DNA of 64,000 nt from Allomuricauda sp. (GTDB lineage Bacteria; Bacteroidota; Bacteroidia; Flavobacteriales; Flavobacteriaceae): assembly GCF_028280385.1 (NCBI RefSeq), contig NZ_JANQLX010000005.1:1-64000 (forward strand), written 5' to 3'. Below are positions 44,295-54,149 of this stretch, one piece after another; position 1 is the stretch's first letter; every line of letters starts with the position of its first letter. The translations under genes were made by a program, and so were the position numbers. A model generated the notes under the pieces. It did not search any database. It had not been told where the DNA came from and was given only the letters and a program-made list of their open reading frames with translations.

Positions 44295-46973
44295 ATGGCA
44301 GGAAACCCAACAATAAGGCTTAACAAAGTTCTCAGGGAATTGAACATTTCACTGGATAGGGCAGTGGACTATCTCTCGTCAATGGGACATGAGGTAGAAG
44401 CACGTCCTACCACCAAGATTACGGATGAAGTGTATCAAGTGCTGTTGGATGAATTCCAAACGGATAAGAGCAAAAAAGTAGCTTCCAAGGAAGTAGGGGA
44501 GGAAAAGAGGAAAGAAAAGGAGGCGCTCAGGATCCAAATGGAACAGGAGCAGGAAGAACGAAGAATTGCCAGGGAAAAAAGAAGTACCGACCAGGTCATT
44601 AAGGCCAAGGCGGAACTTTCTGGTCCCAAAACTGTGGGTAAGATTGATTTGGAACAAAAACCTGAAGTTTCAAAGCAAGAGGAAACACCTGCGCCGGTTG
44701 AAGAACCCAAAGTTGAGGAAAAGCCGGTAGAGGCCAAGGTCGAAAAGGTGGAAAAACCGGTGGAGGAGAAAAAACCTGAGGTAGAGGTGGCCAAAGAGCC
44801 AGAAGCCATCCAGACGCAATATAAAAAGCTCTCTGGACCCAAAATTACCGGGGATAAAATTGACCTTTCCAAGTTTGACAAACCCAAGAAGAAGAAAGAG
44901 GAGAATAAGGAAGGAGTTGCTTCTGGCGATGCTGGTTCAGATAGAAGAAAACGAAGAAAAAGGATTGTCAGCAAGAACAATGCACAATCCGGAAATGGAC
45001 GTCCAGGCCAACGTGGAAACAACGGTCAGGGTAGAAGAGGACAACGTTCTTCCGTGTCTAAAGTGGAGCCTACCGAAGAAGAAGTACAAAAGCAGGTAAG
45101 GGAGACCCTTGAAAAACTACAAGGGAAATCCAATAAAGGAAAAGGTGCCAAATACCGTAGGGAAAAGCGGGACCAACACCGTCAACAAACTGAAAAAGAC
45201 CTGGAGCTTCAAGAACTTGAAAGCAAGATTCTTAAGGTAACTGAGTTTGTGACCGTGAACGAGGTGGCCACCATGATGAACGTGTCCACCACCCAGATAA
45301 TTTCAGCATGTATGTCTTTGGGAATCATGGTAACCATGAACCAGCGTCTGGATGCAGAAACCCTTTCCATTGTCGCGGAGGAGTTTGGATTTGAAGTTGA
45401 ATTTGTTACCGCGGAAATCGAGGAATCCATTGAAGAAGAGGTGGATGCTCCGGAAGATTTGGAACCAAGAGCACCTATTGTTACTGTAATGGGGCACGTG
45501 GACCACGGTAAAACCTCTCTTTTGGATTACATCCGTCAGGAGAATGTAATTGCGGGAGAAAGTGGGGGGATCACCCAGCACATTGGAGCTTATGGGGTTA
45601 CCTTGGAAGACGGCCAGAAAATAACCTTCTTGGATACTCCGGGTCACGAGGCGTTTACCGCCATGCGTGCAAGGGGGGCCCAGGTCACCGATATTGCCAT
45701 TATTGTTGTGGCTGCGGATGATGATATCATGCCACAGACCAAGGAGGCGATCAGCCATGCCCAAGCGGCCAATGTACCTATTGTATTTGCCATCAACAAG
45801 ATTGATAGGCCAACGGCCAATCCAGATAAGATCAAAGAAGGTTTGGCCGGAATGAATCTTTTGGTAGAGGATTGGGGAGGTAAAATCCAATCGCATGATA
45901 TTTCTGCCAAAACAGGCCAGGGAATAAAGGAACTTTTGGAAAAAGTACTGTTGGAGGCTGAATTGCTCGAATTGAAATCCAATCCAAACAAATTGGCCAC
46001 AGGAACCGTGGTTGAGGCATTTTTGGATAAAGGTCGCGGATATGTTTCCACCATTTTGGTACAGGCCGGAACTTTGGAGATCGGGGATTATGTCTTGGCA
46101 GGAACCTGCAGTGGTAAGGTGAAGGCCATGCAGGACGAACGTGGAAAAAACGTCAAAAAAGCGGGCCCCGCAACACCAATTTCTATCTTGGGATTGGACG
46201 GTGCGCCACAAGCTGGAGATAAGTTCAATGTGCTTCAAGATGAGCGTGAGGCAAAGCAAATTGCTGCCAAACGGTCACAATTGCAGCGTGAACAATCTGT
46301 TAGGACACAACGTCATATTACCCTGGATGAAATAGGAAGGCGTATTGCCTTAGGTGATTTCCAAGAGCTGAACATCATTCTTAAAGGAGATGTGGATGGT
46401 TCTGTGGAAGCCTTGACAGATTCGTTCCAGAAACTTTCCACCGATGAGATCCAAGTGAATATCATCCATAAAGGGGTAGGGGCCATTACAGAATCTGATG
46501 TGTTGTTGGCCAGTGCTTCCGATGCAATCATTATAGGGTTTAATGTGCGACCCATGGGCAACGCCCGTGCGGTGGCCGACAAGGAGGAAATTGATATCAG
46601 GATGTACTCCATTATCTATGATGCCATCAACGATTTGAAAGATGCCATGGAAGGAATGCTGTCCCCTGAAATGAAGGAGGAGATTACCGGTAACGCGGAG
46701 ATTCGTGAAACCTTTAAGATTTCCAAAATTGGAACCATTGCAGGTTGTATGGTAACCAGTGGTAAGGTGTTCAGAAATTCCCAGATTCGTTTGATCAGGG
46801 ATGGTGTGGTGATCTTTACAGGTGAGTTGGCCTCGTTAAAACGATTTAAGGATGATGTCAAGGAAGTATCCAAAGGATATGATTGTGGTCTGCAGATCAA
46901 GAACTACAATGACATTAAGGAAGGGGATATTGTAGAAGCTTTCCAGGAAGTTGCAGTGAAGAAGAAACTGTAA
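44295..46973 (+). CDS. infB: Translation initiation factor IF-2
   Basis: The 892-residue GTPase delivers initiator tRNA to the 30S subunit. An N-terminal IF2N domain ([18 protein letters not shown]) is followed by a low-complexity Lys/Glu/Pro region to about residue 310, a second IF2N-like segment, then the GTP-binding core with G1 ([12 protein letters not shown]), G3 (DTPGHEAF) and G4 (NKID), and domains II-IV ending [10 protein letters not shown]. It is the last gene of the operon; a UUCG-loop terminator follows at 46994. Confidence 0.97.
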   Translation: MAGNPTIRLNKVLRELNISLDRAVDYLSSMGHEVEARPTTKITDEVYQVLLDEFQTDKSKKVASKEVGEEKRKEKEALRIQMEQEQEERRIAREKRSTDQVIKAKAELSGPKTVGKIDLEQKPEVSKQEETPAPVEEPKVEEKPVEAKVEKVEKPVEEKKPEVEVAKEPEAIQTQYKKLSGPKITGDKIDLSKFDKPKKKKEENKEGVASGDAGSDRRKRRKRIVSKNNAQSGNGRPGQRGNNGQGRRGQRSSVSKVEPTEEEVQKQVRETLEKLQGKSNKGKGAKYRREKRDQHRQQTEKDLELQELESKILKVTEFVTVNEVATMMNVSTTQIISACMSLGIMVTMNQRLDAETLSIVAEEFGFEVEFVTAEIEESIEEEVDAPEDLEPRAPIVTVMGHVDHGKTSLLDYIRQENVIAGESGGITQHIGAYGVTLEDGQKITFLDTPGHEAFTAMRARGAQVTDIAIIVVAADDDIMPQTKEAISHAQAANVPIVFAINKIDRPTANPDKIKEGLAGMNLLVEDWGGKIQSHDISAKTGQGIKELLEKVLLEAELLELKSNPNKLATGTVVEAFLDKGRGYVSTILVQAGTLEIGDYVLAGTCSGKVKAMQDERGKNVKKAGPATPISILGLDGAPQAGDKFNVLQDEREAKQIAAKRSQLQREQSVRTQRHITLDEIGRRIALGDFQELNIILKGDVDGSVEALTDSFQKLSTDEIQVNIIHKGVGAITESDVLLASASDAIIIGFNVRPMGNARAVADKEEIDIRMYSIIYDAINDLKDAMEGMLSPEMKEEITGNAEIRETFKISKIGTIAGCMVTSGKVFRNSQIRLIRDGVVIFTGELASLKRFKDDVKEVSKGYDCGLQIKNYNDIKEGDIVEAFQEVAVKKKL

Positions 46974-47018
46974 CGTCGCCTACTAAATTTATATTCCCGC
47001 TTCGGCGGGATTTTTTTT
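46974..47018 (+). terminator. infB terminator with UUCG tetraloop
   Basis: TCCCGC-TTCG-GCGGGA (46995-47010) followed by eight T residues (47011-47018) forms a compact, very stable Rho-independent terminator after infB. The bases from 46974 to 46993 are an AT-rich linker. Confidence 0.92.
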
Positions 47019-47023
47019 GCTTT

Positions 47024-47291
47024 AGTCCGTAGTCCGTAGTCCGTAGTCCGTAGTCCGTAGTCCGTAGTCCGTAGTCCGTATTCTTTGGTAGCTGGACTTC
47101 TAACTTCTCACTTCTTACTTTGTACCTTTGGCTTCAGGCCTCTAACTTGGTTCTTCTGGCCTTCGGTTTTGTTCTTCGGACGTCGGACATCGGACATCGG
47201 AATTCTAACTTAGTACCTCGAATTTCTAACTTTTAATGTTACACCTCAAACCTTTTTCCTTAGACTTTTGATTTTCGACCTAGACAGGGTG
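47024..47291. repeat. Heptamer tandem repeat (AGTCCGT)8 and decayed repeat DNA
   Basis: 47024-47079 holds eight perfect copies of AGTCCGT. From 47080 to about 47285 the DNA consists of imperfect repeated pieces such as TTCTAACTT (several times), CTTTGTACCT, CTTCGG and CGGACATCGGACATCGGA. It encodes no protein and contains no recognised RNA. The stretch lies between the infB terminator and the 3' end of the minus-strand SPOR gene, and is best read as an array plus its degenerate remnants. Confidence 0.93.
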
Positions 47292-47663
47292 TTACCTCGA
47301 ACTGCCTTCTGGTTTTAGAAGCATGGCATCTGGATATTTTTTGCGGACCTCCAGATATTTGCGCTCGGCTTCCAATTTGGTCTTGAATCTTCCCAATCTG
47401 ACGCGATAGGTGGGTGATTCAAATTCAATTTTTGAAGGCCAACCGGGGAAATCAATATCTATTTTGGATTTCAGGTTTTGGGCTTTTTGGTAGCTTCCAA
47501 ATCCTACCTGGATTTGATAGTAATCCGCCTTGGAATTGACCTGGGCGTAGAGTTTCATCAACTCATCTATTCGGGGGTCTTGGTCAATGGTAATCCGACC
47601 TTCCTGAGCGGACAGTTGAAAACCAAAACCAATTAAAATCAAAGTAAATACAAGGGTTCTCAT
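47292..47663 (-). CDS. SPOR-domain protein
   Basis: The 123-residue exported protein has a signal peptide (MRTLVFTLILIGFGFQLSAQ) and a C-terminal SPOR domain (about residues 42-118; YYQIQVGFGSYQKAQNLKSK, YRVRLGRFKTKLEAERKYLE). SPOR domains bind denuded peptidoglycan glycans, usually at division sites. The ATG at 47663 was chosen over the upstream starts because a -7 box at 47697 would put the transcription start at about 47690, downstream of the alternative starts, and because only this one gives a signal peptide. Confidence 0.85.
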   Translation of the reverse strand: MRTLVFTLILIGFGFQLSAQEGRITIDQDPRIDELMKLYAQVNSKADYYQIQVGFGSYQKAQNLKSKIDIDFPGWPSKIEFESPTYRVRLGRFKTKLEAERKYLEVRKKYPDAMLLKPEGSSR

Positions 47664-47696
47664 GATTTTTTGGGACGTATCAATTTTGTCCATGTA

Positions 47697-47704
47697 CAAA
47701 TGTA
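47697..47704 (-). promoter_or_regulatory. Possible -7 box for the SPOR gene
   Basis: On the minus strand this reads TACATTTG, a full TAnnTTTG match. No TTG lies 17-19 bases upstream, so only the -7 half is supported. Confidence 0.45.
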
Positions 47705-47781
47705 AATTTTTAAGGGCTATTCCTTCCACTTTCACCTTATTTAGAATCCTTATAAATTAGAAATTATAGATCCATTAACAT

Positions 47782-47811
47782 TTTGAAAAATGACCTTATG
47801 TCGTACTTTTG
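47782..47811 (+). promoter_or_regulatory. Promoter of the act-cox respiratory operon
   Basis: TTTG (47782-47785), 18 bases, then TACTTTTG (47804-47811) is an exact Bacteroidetes promoter. Transcription should start near 47817, about 80 bases before the actA ATG, excluding the upstream in-frame start at 47809. Confidence 0.75.
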
Positions 47812-47898
47812 TCTGCGATTTTAGGCCATCCAAAAGCTATTGTTCTCAGTATCAATTGGAATAATCGTGCCAAAGATTTCGATAGAAATTCTGTTAGT

Positions 47899-49239
47899 AT
47901 GAAAAAGGTTTTATACCGCCATCTATTTTCAAAAGTTTTAGGTTTCTCTCTCCTACTTTTTTCTGTTTCATTTTATGCGCAAGAAGAAGCTGCTTCAACC
48001 GAGGAGGTTGTAGCTGAGGCCGCCGGTGGTGGCGATCCTGTAAAGGGGAAGCAGTTGTTCAATCAAAACTGTGCTGCATGTCACGCCCTGGATCGGAAGA
48101 TGACAGGTCCTGCGTTGGCCAATGTGGAAACTAGACTTGCTGAGGACGAGGGATTGGACAAGGAGTGGCTTTACACTTGGATAAAGAACAGTCCTGGGAT
48201 GATCAAATCCGGAGATGCCTACGCCAACAAAATTTATGCAGAATACAACCAAGCGGCGATGACCGCTTTTCCCACTTTGTCCAATCAGGATATTGATGAT
48301 ATTTTGGCCTATACGGCCGCACCCCCTCCAGCACCTGTAGCGGCTGCCGCAACGGCCACCGCGGATGGAGAAACGGGTTCGCAAGGTGGAATATCCAATG
48401 AAATGATATTGGGTGCTTTGGCACTTGTCTTTGGTCTGTTGGTCATCATGTTGATTTTGGTGAACAATACCCTTAGAAGAATTGCCGAAGCCAATGGGGT
48501 TGATCTTGAAAAAGAAAAGTCCGATAAGGGCCTTCCCATTTGGAAGGCATTTGCCAAAAACCAATTCTTGGTGCTATGTACGGCAATTTTCTTGCTTTTG
48601 GCAAGTGGTTACTTTGCATACGGTTGGATGATGCAAATTGGGGTGGATCAAGGTTATGCTCCAGTACAGCCCATCCACTACTCCCACAAAATTCACGCCG
48701 GCGACAACAAGATTGAATGTAAATACTGTCACTCATCAGCAAGGGTTTCCAAAACTTCCGGAATCCCGTCGCTCAACGTCTGTATGAACTGTCATAAATC
48801 CATTTACCAAGTGGCAGACGAAACATTGGCAGAAGGTAAAAATATTGGGGTTGACTATAATGAAGAAATCCAAAAGCTGTACAAGGCGGTTGGCTGGGAT
48901 GAGGAAAACCAACGCTATACTGGGGAGACCCAGCCTGTTGAATGGGTAAGAATCCATAACTTGCCCGACTTTGCTTATTTCAACCACTCCCAACACGTTT
49001 CGGTGGCCGGGATAGAGTGCCAAACGTGCCACGGGCCAGTAGAGGAGATGGAGGTCATGTACCAATATGCGCCGTTGACCATGGGTTGGTGTATCAATTG
49101 CCACAGGGAGACCAATGTTAAAATGGAGGGCAACGAATACTATGAGGCCATCCATGCCGAGCTTTCCAAAAAGTATGGCGTAGAGGAATTGACCGCGGCC
49201 ATGATGGGCGGGTTGGAATGTGGTAAATGCCACTATTAA
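47899..49239 (+). CDS. actA: ACIII multiheme cytochrome c subunit ActA, with fused monoheme domain
   Basis: The 446-residue protein carries six CxxCH heme motifs. One (CAACH) is in an N-terminal cytochrome c domain at about residues 45-140, and five (CKYCH, CMNCH, CQTCH, CINCH, CGKCH) are in the C-terminal multiheme region. Membrane helices lie at about 170-195 and 220-240. Classical ActA is described as pentaheme, so the N-terminal domain is an addition. It passes electrons within alternative complex III, which oxidises menaquinol. ATG at 47899 gives a signal-like N-terminus (MKKVLYRHLFSKVLGFS). Confidence 0.93.
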   Translation: MKKVLYRHLFSKVLGFSLLLFSVSFYAQEEAASTEEVVAEAAGGGDPVKGKQLFNQNCAACHALDRKMTGPALANVETRLAEDEGLDKEWLYTWIKNSPGMIKSGDAYANKIYAEYNQAAMTAFPTLSNQDIDDILAYTAAPPPAPVAAAATATADGETGSQGGISNEMILGALALVFGLLVIMLILVNNTLRRIAEANGVDLEKEKSDKGLPIWKAFAKNQFLVLCTAIFLLLASGYFAYGWMMQIGVDQGYAPVQPIHYSHKIHAGDNKIECKYCHSSARVSKTSGIPSLNVCMNCHKSIYQVADETLAEGKNIGVDYNEEIQKLYKAVGWDEENQRYTGETQPVEWVRIHNLPDFAYFNHSQHVSVAGIECQTCHGPVEEMEVMYQYAPLTMGWCINCHRETNVKMEGNEYYEAIHAELSKKYGVEELTAAMMGGLECGKCHY

Positions 49240-49270
49240 AATAAAAAGAAGATAATCTCAGATATATCGT

Positions 49271-52200
49271 ATGGCATCAAACAAAAAATATTGGAAGAGC
49301 GAAGCGGAGTTAAATCCGAACGATTCCATTGTTGAGACGCTAAGAAACAACGAATTTACAGAACAGATTCCCGTTGATGAATTTTTAGGGGACAAGGAAA
49401 ATCTGTCGGCTTCCACCACCAATCGAAGGGACTTCTTAAAATATGTGGGCTTTAGTACAGCAGCTGCCACCGTGGCGGCATGTGAAGGTCCGGTCCATAG
49501 ATCTATTCCTTATGTAGTGCAACCGGATACCATTGTTCCGGGTGTTGCAAACTACTATGCCACTACCATAGCGGATGGTTTTGATTTTGCCAGTATTTTG
49601 GTGAAAACTCGCGAAGGAAGGCCCATTAAGATTGAAAACAACACTGATGCCAAGGTAAACGGAAACGCCAACGCAAGAGTGCAAGCTTCTGTTTTATCAT
49701 TATACGATAGCAAACGTGTACAAGGACCTACCCAAAATGGTGGGCCAGTGGAATGGAACATTCTGGACGCCAATGTAAAGGCGAAACTGGGAAGCCTTAA
49801 AGGCTCCAATCGCCAGATAGCGTTGTTGACCCAGACCTATGCCAGTCCATCCACAGAGAAATTAATTGCCGAATTTAAGGCTGAGTACGGCGACAACGTA
49901 AATCATGTGGTTTACGATGCTATTTCAGAAGAGGCAGGCTTAAATGCTTTTGAAGCTGCATACGGGGAACGTGCTTTGGCGGATTATGATTTTGAAAAAG
50001 CTGATTTGATCGTTTCCTTTGGTGCCGATTTCCTAGGGGATTGGCAAGGGGGCGGTTACGATACCGGCTACGCAAAAGGTCGTGTGCCAAAGCAAGGCAA
50101 GATGTCCAAGCATATCCAGTTGGAGTCCAATATGTCATTGTCAGGAGCGAATGCTGATAAGCGTTACCCAATGACGCCCACACAACAGAAAATAGCGTTG
50201 GCCAAATTATATGGCAAGTTAAACGGTAGCAGTGTTGGGGGAGGAACTTCGGATGTGGATCCCGCTGTGGAAAGTATTGCGGCCCAAATCAGAAAAGCCG
50301 GTAGTAAAGCTGTTGTAGTAACAGGATTGAACGATATAAACGCCCAAACTGTGGTATTGGCCATCAATAAATTGTTGGCCAGTGAAGCTTTTGATGCTGA
50401 AAACCCAAAGTATGTGCGTCAGGGAGATGCCGCCAAGGTATCCAAATTGGTGTCCGATATGAATGCGGGTAGAGTGGGGCTGTTGATCATGGACGGGGTA
50501 AACCCAGCATATTCCTTACCGAATGCCGCTGATTTTGTAGCTGGTTTGGAAAAGGTTGATGTTTCGGTAAGTTTCTCATTTAACAATGACGAAACCGCGC
50601 AATCTTCACAGTTTGTTGCTGCAGCTTCCCACTATTTGGAATCTTGGGGAGATGCCGAATTCAAAAAAGGACAATATAGTTTGATGCAGCCTGCCATTCG
50701 CGAGCTGTTCGATACCCGTCAGTTCCAAAACTCATTGTTGGGCTGGTTGGGCAAAGACCAAACGTATTACGAATACATTAAAGAGCATTGGAATACCAAT
50801 ATTCTTCAAGGAGAGGATTGGAGCAAAGCTTTGCAAGATGGAGCATTTGTGCCCGCTAGTGAAGAGGTAGCAGCTGATGAAGAGGTAGCCCAAACAGAAG
50901 AAACAGAGGAAATTTCAAGTATAGATCCCATTGCAGCGGCGGTACGCGCTTTGGCGGCCACTACTAGTTCGGGTACCGAGTTGGTGCTCTATTCCAAAGT
51001 GGGCATGGGAGATGGAAAACAAGCCAACAACCCATGGTTGCAGGAATTCCCAGACCCGATATCCAGAGTGTCTTGGGACAACTATCTTTCGGTTTCCAAG
51101 GCGGATGCAGTGGAATGGGGATTGGAAAACTACAATGTGGCAGATGGCGGACTCAATGGTAGCTATGTTAAGCTTACTGTTGATGGAACTGTTTTGGAAA
51201 ATGTTCCTGTGATCATTCAACCTGGACAGGCCCAAGGAACCGTTGGACTTGCATTTGGTTATGGCCGGGAGGCTGGTATGAAATTGGAAATGGCCACGGG
51301 CGTTAACGCCTATACCTTATATAAGAATTTCTCCGATGTACAGTCGGTATCCGTGGAAAAATCCGCTGGAGATCACGAATTTGCATGTGTCCAATTACAC
51401 AAAACATTGATGGGTCGTGGTGACATCATCAAGGAAACCACTTTGGAAATCTTCAATACCAAGGATCATGCAGAGTGGAACCCAATGCCGCACGTGAGCT
51501 TGAATCATGAAATGATTCCTGTTACGTCACCTGATGCCGATTTGTGGGAAGAATTTGACCGATCCATAGGACACCATTTTAACCTATCCATCGACCTAAA
51601 TGCTTGTACCGGATGTGGGGCATGTGTAATTGCCTGTCATGCTGAGAACAACGTTCCGGTGGTTGGGAAAGAAGAAATTCGTCGTTCCAGGGATATGCAC
51701 TGGCTACGTATCGATAGATATTACTCTTCCGAAGAAACCTTCGAGCAGGATAATGAGAAGAAAGATGGCCTGGAAGGCCTGTTTGGGGACAAAGGAGCCT
51801 TGGGTGGTTTTGGCCAAATGGAAGATCCATCAGCCAATCCGCAGGTAGCATTCCAACCGGTAATGTGCCAGCACTGTAACCACGCTCCATGTGAGACGGT
51901 ATGTCCAGTAGCGGCAACTTCCCATGGTAGACAAGGTCAGAACCATATGGCATATAACCGTTGTGTAGGTACGCGTTACTGTGCCAACAACTGTCCATAT
52001 AAAGTTCGTCGTTTCAACTGGTTCTTGTACCACGACAATGATGAGTTTGATTTCAATATGAACAACGATCTTGGTAAGATGGTCATCAATCCAGATGTCA
52101 ATGTTCGTTCCCGTGGGGTAATGGAAAAATGTTCAATGTGTATCCAAATGACCCAAAAAACCATTTTGGATGCCAAGAGGGAAGGACGTGTGATCAAGGA

Positions 52201-52390
52201 TGGGGAGTTCCAAACAGCTTGTTCTGCGGCATGTGGCAGTGGAGCGATGGTATTTGGGGATATTAACGATGAGCATAGCAAGATATCCGAGTTGAAAGCA
52301 GATGATAGAATGTACCACTTGTTGGAGCATGTGGGTACAAAACCCAATGTGTTCTATCATGTAAAAGTTAGAAATACCAACGAGGCTTAA
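49271..52390 (+). CDS. actB: ACIII iron-sulfur/molybdopterin-like subunit ActB
   Basis: The 1039-residue protein joins a large molybdopterin-oxidoreductase-like domain (no catalytic cofactor expected) to a C-terminal ferredoxin-like domain. Cluster motifs are CTGCGACVIACHAENN, CQHCNHAPCETVCPVAA, CVGTRYCANNCPYKV and CSMCIQM with a later CSAACGSG. An N-terminal TNRRDFLKYVGFST twin-arginine signal near residue 52 is embedded rather than terminal, as in other ActB proteins. It conducts electrons from the quinol site to the hemes. Spacing to actA is 31 bases. Confidence 0.93.
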   Translation: MASNKKYWKSEAELNPNDSIVETLRNNEFTEQIPVDEFLGDKENLSASTTNRRDFLKYVGFSTAAATVAACEGPVHRSIPYVVQPDTIVPGVANYYATTIADGFDFASILVKTREGRPIKIENNTDAKVNGNANARVQASVLSLYDSKRVQGPTQNGGPVEWNILDANVKAKLGSLKGSNRQIALLTQTYASPSTEKLIAEFKAEYGDNVNHVVYDAISEEAGLNAFEAAYGERALADYDFEKADLIVSFGADFLGDWQGGGYDTGYAKGRVPKQGKMSKHIQLESNMSLSGANADKRYPMTPTQQKIALAKLYGKLNGSSVGGGTSDVDPAVESIAAQIRKAGSKAVVVTGLNDINAQTVVLAINKLLASEAFDAENPKYVRQGDAAKVSKLVSDMNAGRVGLLIMDGVNPAYSLPNAADFVAGLEKVDVSVSFSFNNDETAQSSQFVAAASHYLESWGDAEFKKGQYSLMQPAIRELFDTRQFQNSLLGWLGKDQTYYEYIKEHWNTNILQGEDWSKALQDGAFVPASEEVAADEEVAQTEETEEISSIDPIAAAVRALAATTSSGTELVLYSKVGMGDGKQANNPWLQEFPDPISRVSWDNYLSVSKADAVEWGLENYNVADGGLNGSYVKLTVDGTVLENVPVIIQPGQAQGTVGLAFGYGREAGMKLEMATGVNAYTLYKNFSDVQSVSVEKSAGDHEFACVQLHKTLMGRGDIIKETTLEIFNTKDHAEWNPMPHVSLNHEMIPVTSPDADLWEEFDRSIGHHFNLSIDLNACTGCGACVIACHAENNVPVVGKEEIRRSRDMHWLRIDRYYSSEETFEQDNEKKDGLEGLFGDKGALGGFGQMEDPSANPQVAFQPVMCQHCNHAPCETVCPVAATSHGRQGQNHMAYNRCVGTRYCANNCPYKVRRFNWFLYHDNDEFDFNMNNDLGKMVINPDVNVRSRGVMEKCSMCIQMTQKTILDAKREGRVIKDGEFQTACSAACGSGAMVFGDINDEHSKISELKADDRMYHLLEHVGTKPNVFYHVKVRNTNEA

Positions 52391-52422
52391 TCAATAAATT
52401 AGAAGTAACTAGAAGATAAATT

Positions 52423-54147
52423 ATGGCATCGCATTACGAAGCACCTATTCGAAAGCCCTTAGTACTCGGAGATAAAGGATATCACGATGTTACCGTGGAT
52501 ATTGCCGCTCCGGTTGAGGGAAAGGCCAACAAACAATGGTGGATTGTCTTTACCATTGCCCTTGTGGCATTCCTTTGGGGTCTGGGATGTATCATTTATA
52601 CCATTTCCACAGGTATCGGGGTTTGGGGTCTTAACCGGACCGTTAACTGGGCCTGGGACATCACCAACTTTGTATGGTGGGTAGGTATTGGTCACGCGGG
52701 AACGCTGATTTCGGCCGTATTGTTGTTGTTCCGCCAAAAATGGAGAATGGCCATTAACCGTTCAGCAGAAGCAATGACCATCTTCTCGGTTATCCAGGCG
52801 GGATTGTTCCCGATTATCCACATGGGTCGCCCGTGGTTGGGGTATTGGGTACTTCCTATTCCCAACCAATTTGGTTCGCTATGGGTAAACTTTAACTCGC
52901 CCTTGCTTTGGGACGTGTTCGCCATCTCTACCTATCTTTCGGTTTCCTTGGTGTTCTGGTGGACAGGATTGTTGCCTGATTTCGCAATGATTCGTGATCG
53001 CGCCATCAAACCCTTTCAAAAGAAAATATATAGCTTGTTGAGCTTTGGTTGGACAGGGCGTGCCAAGGATTGGCAACGTTTTGAGGAAGTTTCCTTGGTA
53101 TTGGCCGGTTTGGCTACACCATTGGTACTTTCCGTACACACCATTGTATCCTTTGACTTTGCCACATCCGTGATTCCTGGATGGCACACCACCATTTTCC
53201 CACCGTATTTCGTTGCGGGTGCTATTTTCTCCGGTTTTGCCATGGTGAACACCCTGTTGATCATCATGCGTAAAGTGTGCAACTTGGAAGCCTATATTAC
53301 GGTTCAACACATCGAATTGATGAACATTGTGATCATGATCACAGGTTCTATTGTAGGATGTGCCTATATCACCGAGTTGTTCATTGCATGGTATTCTGGA
53401 GTGGAGTACGAACAATATGCCTTTTTGAACAGGGCAACCGGACCTTACTGGTGGGCATACTGGGCAATGATGACTTGTAACGTGTTCTCACCACAGTTTA
53501 TGTGGTTCAAGAAATTGCGTACCAGTATCATGTTCTCCTTCTTTATTTCCATTGTGGTGAACATTGGAATGTGGTTTGAGCGTTTTGTGATCATTGTAAC
53601 TTCCTTGCACAGGGATTATCTTCCTTCTTCATGGACGATGTTCTCACCAACTTTTGTGGATATCGGAATCTTTATTGGTACCATTGGATTCTTCTTTGTG
53701 TTGTTCCTCTTGTACTCAAGAACATTCCCGGTTATCGCACAGGCGGAAGTAAAGTCTATCTTGAAATCCTCTGGGGAACGCTTCAAGAAACTAAGGGATG
53801 AGGGCAAACCTTTGTACGAGAAACCTGCGGCAGCTGCCAGCGTTGAAAAAGCTGCGGTTACCGAGGAAAAAGCCGAGGCTGACCCAGCACAAGTGTCCTC
53901 ACTTTTGGATGCCATTGGAACTTTTGACAAGGACAATGATACCGCAGACGACCTTAAGAAAGTAAAAGGGATAGGTCCGCAAATGGAAGAGACCTTGAAC
54001 CAAATCGGAATTTTCACCTTTGCCCAGGTGAGTAAAATGACCGAAAAAGAATACAACCTGTTGGATTCCATTACAGGTTCCTTCCCAGGAAGGGCACAAC
54101 GTGATGATTGGGCCGGACAGGCGAAAAAATTAAATGATAAAAAGTAG
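52423..54147 (+). CDS. actC: ACIII NrfD/PsrC-like membrane subunit ActC, with C-terminal H3TH-like domain
   Basis: Residues 1 to about 465 form a typical NrfD/PsrC-type membrane subunit with about ten helices (GLGCIIYTISTGIGVWG, WWVGIGHAGTLISAVLLLF), where menaquinol binds. The protein continues to 574 residues. An Ala/Glu linker is followed by residues 507-574, an H3TH-like domain (LKKVKGIGPQMEETLNQIG, then FPGRAQRDDWAGQAKKL), as found on COG3743 proteins. A similar domain is on S2 at 18625. The gene follows actB by 32 bases and is 2 bases before actD. Confidence 0.92.
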   Translation: MASHYEAPIRKPLVLGDKGYHDVTVDIAAPVEGKANKQWWIVFTIALVAFLWGLGCIIYTISTGIGVWGLNRTVNWAWDITNFVWWVGIGHAGTLISAVLLLFRQKWRMAINRSAEAMTIFSVIQAGLFPIIHMGRPWLGYWVLPIPNQFGSLWVNFNSPLLWDVFAISTYLSVSLVFWWTGLLPDFAMIRDRAIKPFQKKIYSLLSFGWTGRAKDWQRFEEVSLVLAGLATPLVLSVHTIVSFDFATSVIPGWHTTIFPPYFVAGAIFSGFAMVNTLLIIMRKVCNLEAYITVQHIELMNIVIMITGSIVGCAYITELFIAWYSGVEYEQYAFLNRATGPYWWAYWAMMTCNVFSPQFMWFKKLRTSIMFSFFISIVVNIGMWFERFVIIVTSLHRDYLPSSWTMFSPTFVDIGIFIGTIGFFFVLFLLYSRTFPVIAQAEVKSILKSSGERFKKLRDEGKPLYEKPAAAASVEKAAVTEEKAEADPAQVSSLLDAIGTFDKDNDTADDLKKVKGIGPQMEETLNQIGIFTFAQVSKMTEKEYNLLDSITGSFPGRAQRDDWAGQAKKLNDKK

Positions 54148-54149
54148 TT

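Noticed and set aside
44435..45022. Long minus-strand reading frame of 195 codons within infB
   Set aside because: It is the reverse of the Lys/Glu-rich linker of IF-2, has skewed Ser/Leu/Phe composition and no family signature.
47024..47079. CRISPR array
   Set aside because: Direct 7-bp head-to-tail copies without spacers are not CRISPR repeats, and no cas gene is present.
47809..47898. Upstream in-frame extension of ActA
   Set aside because: It begins inside the -7 box of the operon promoter, so it cannot be transcribed as a leader; the signal sequence starts at 47899.
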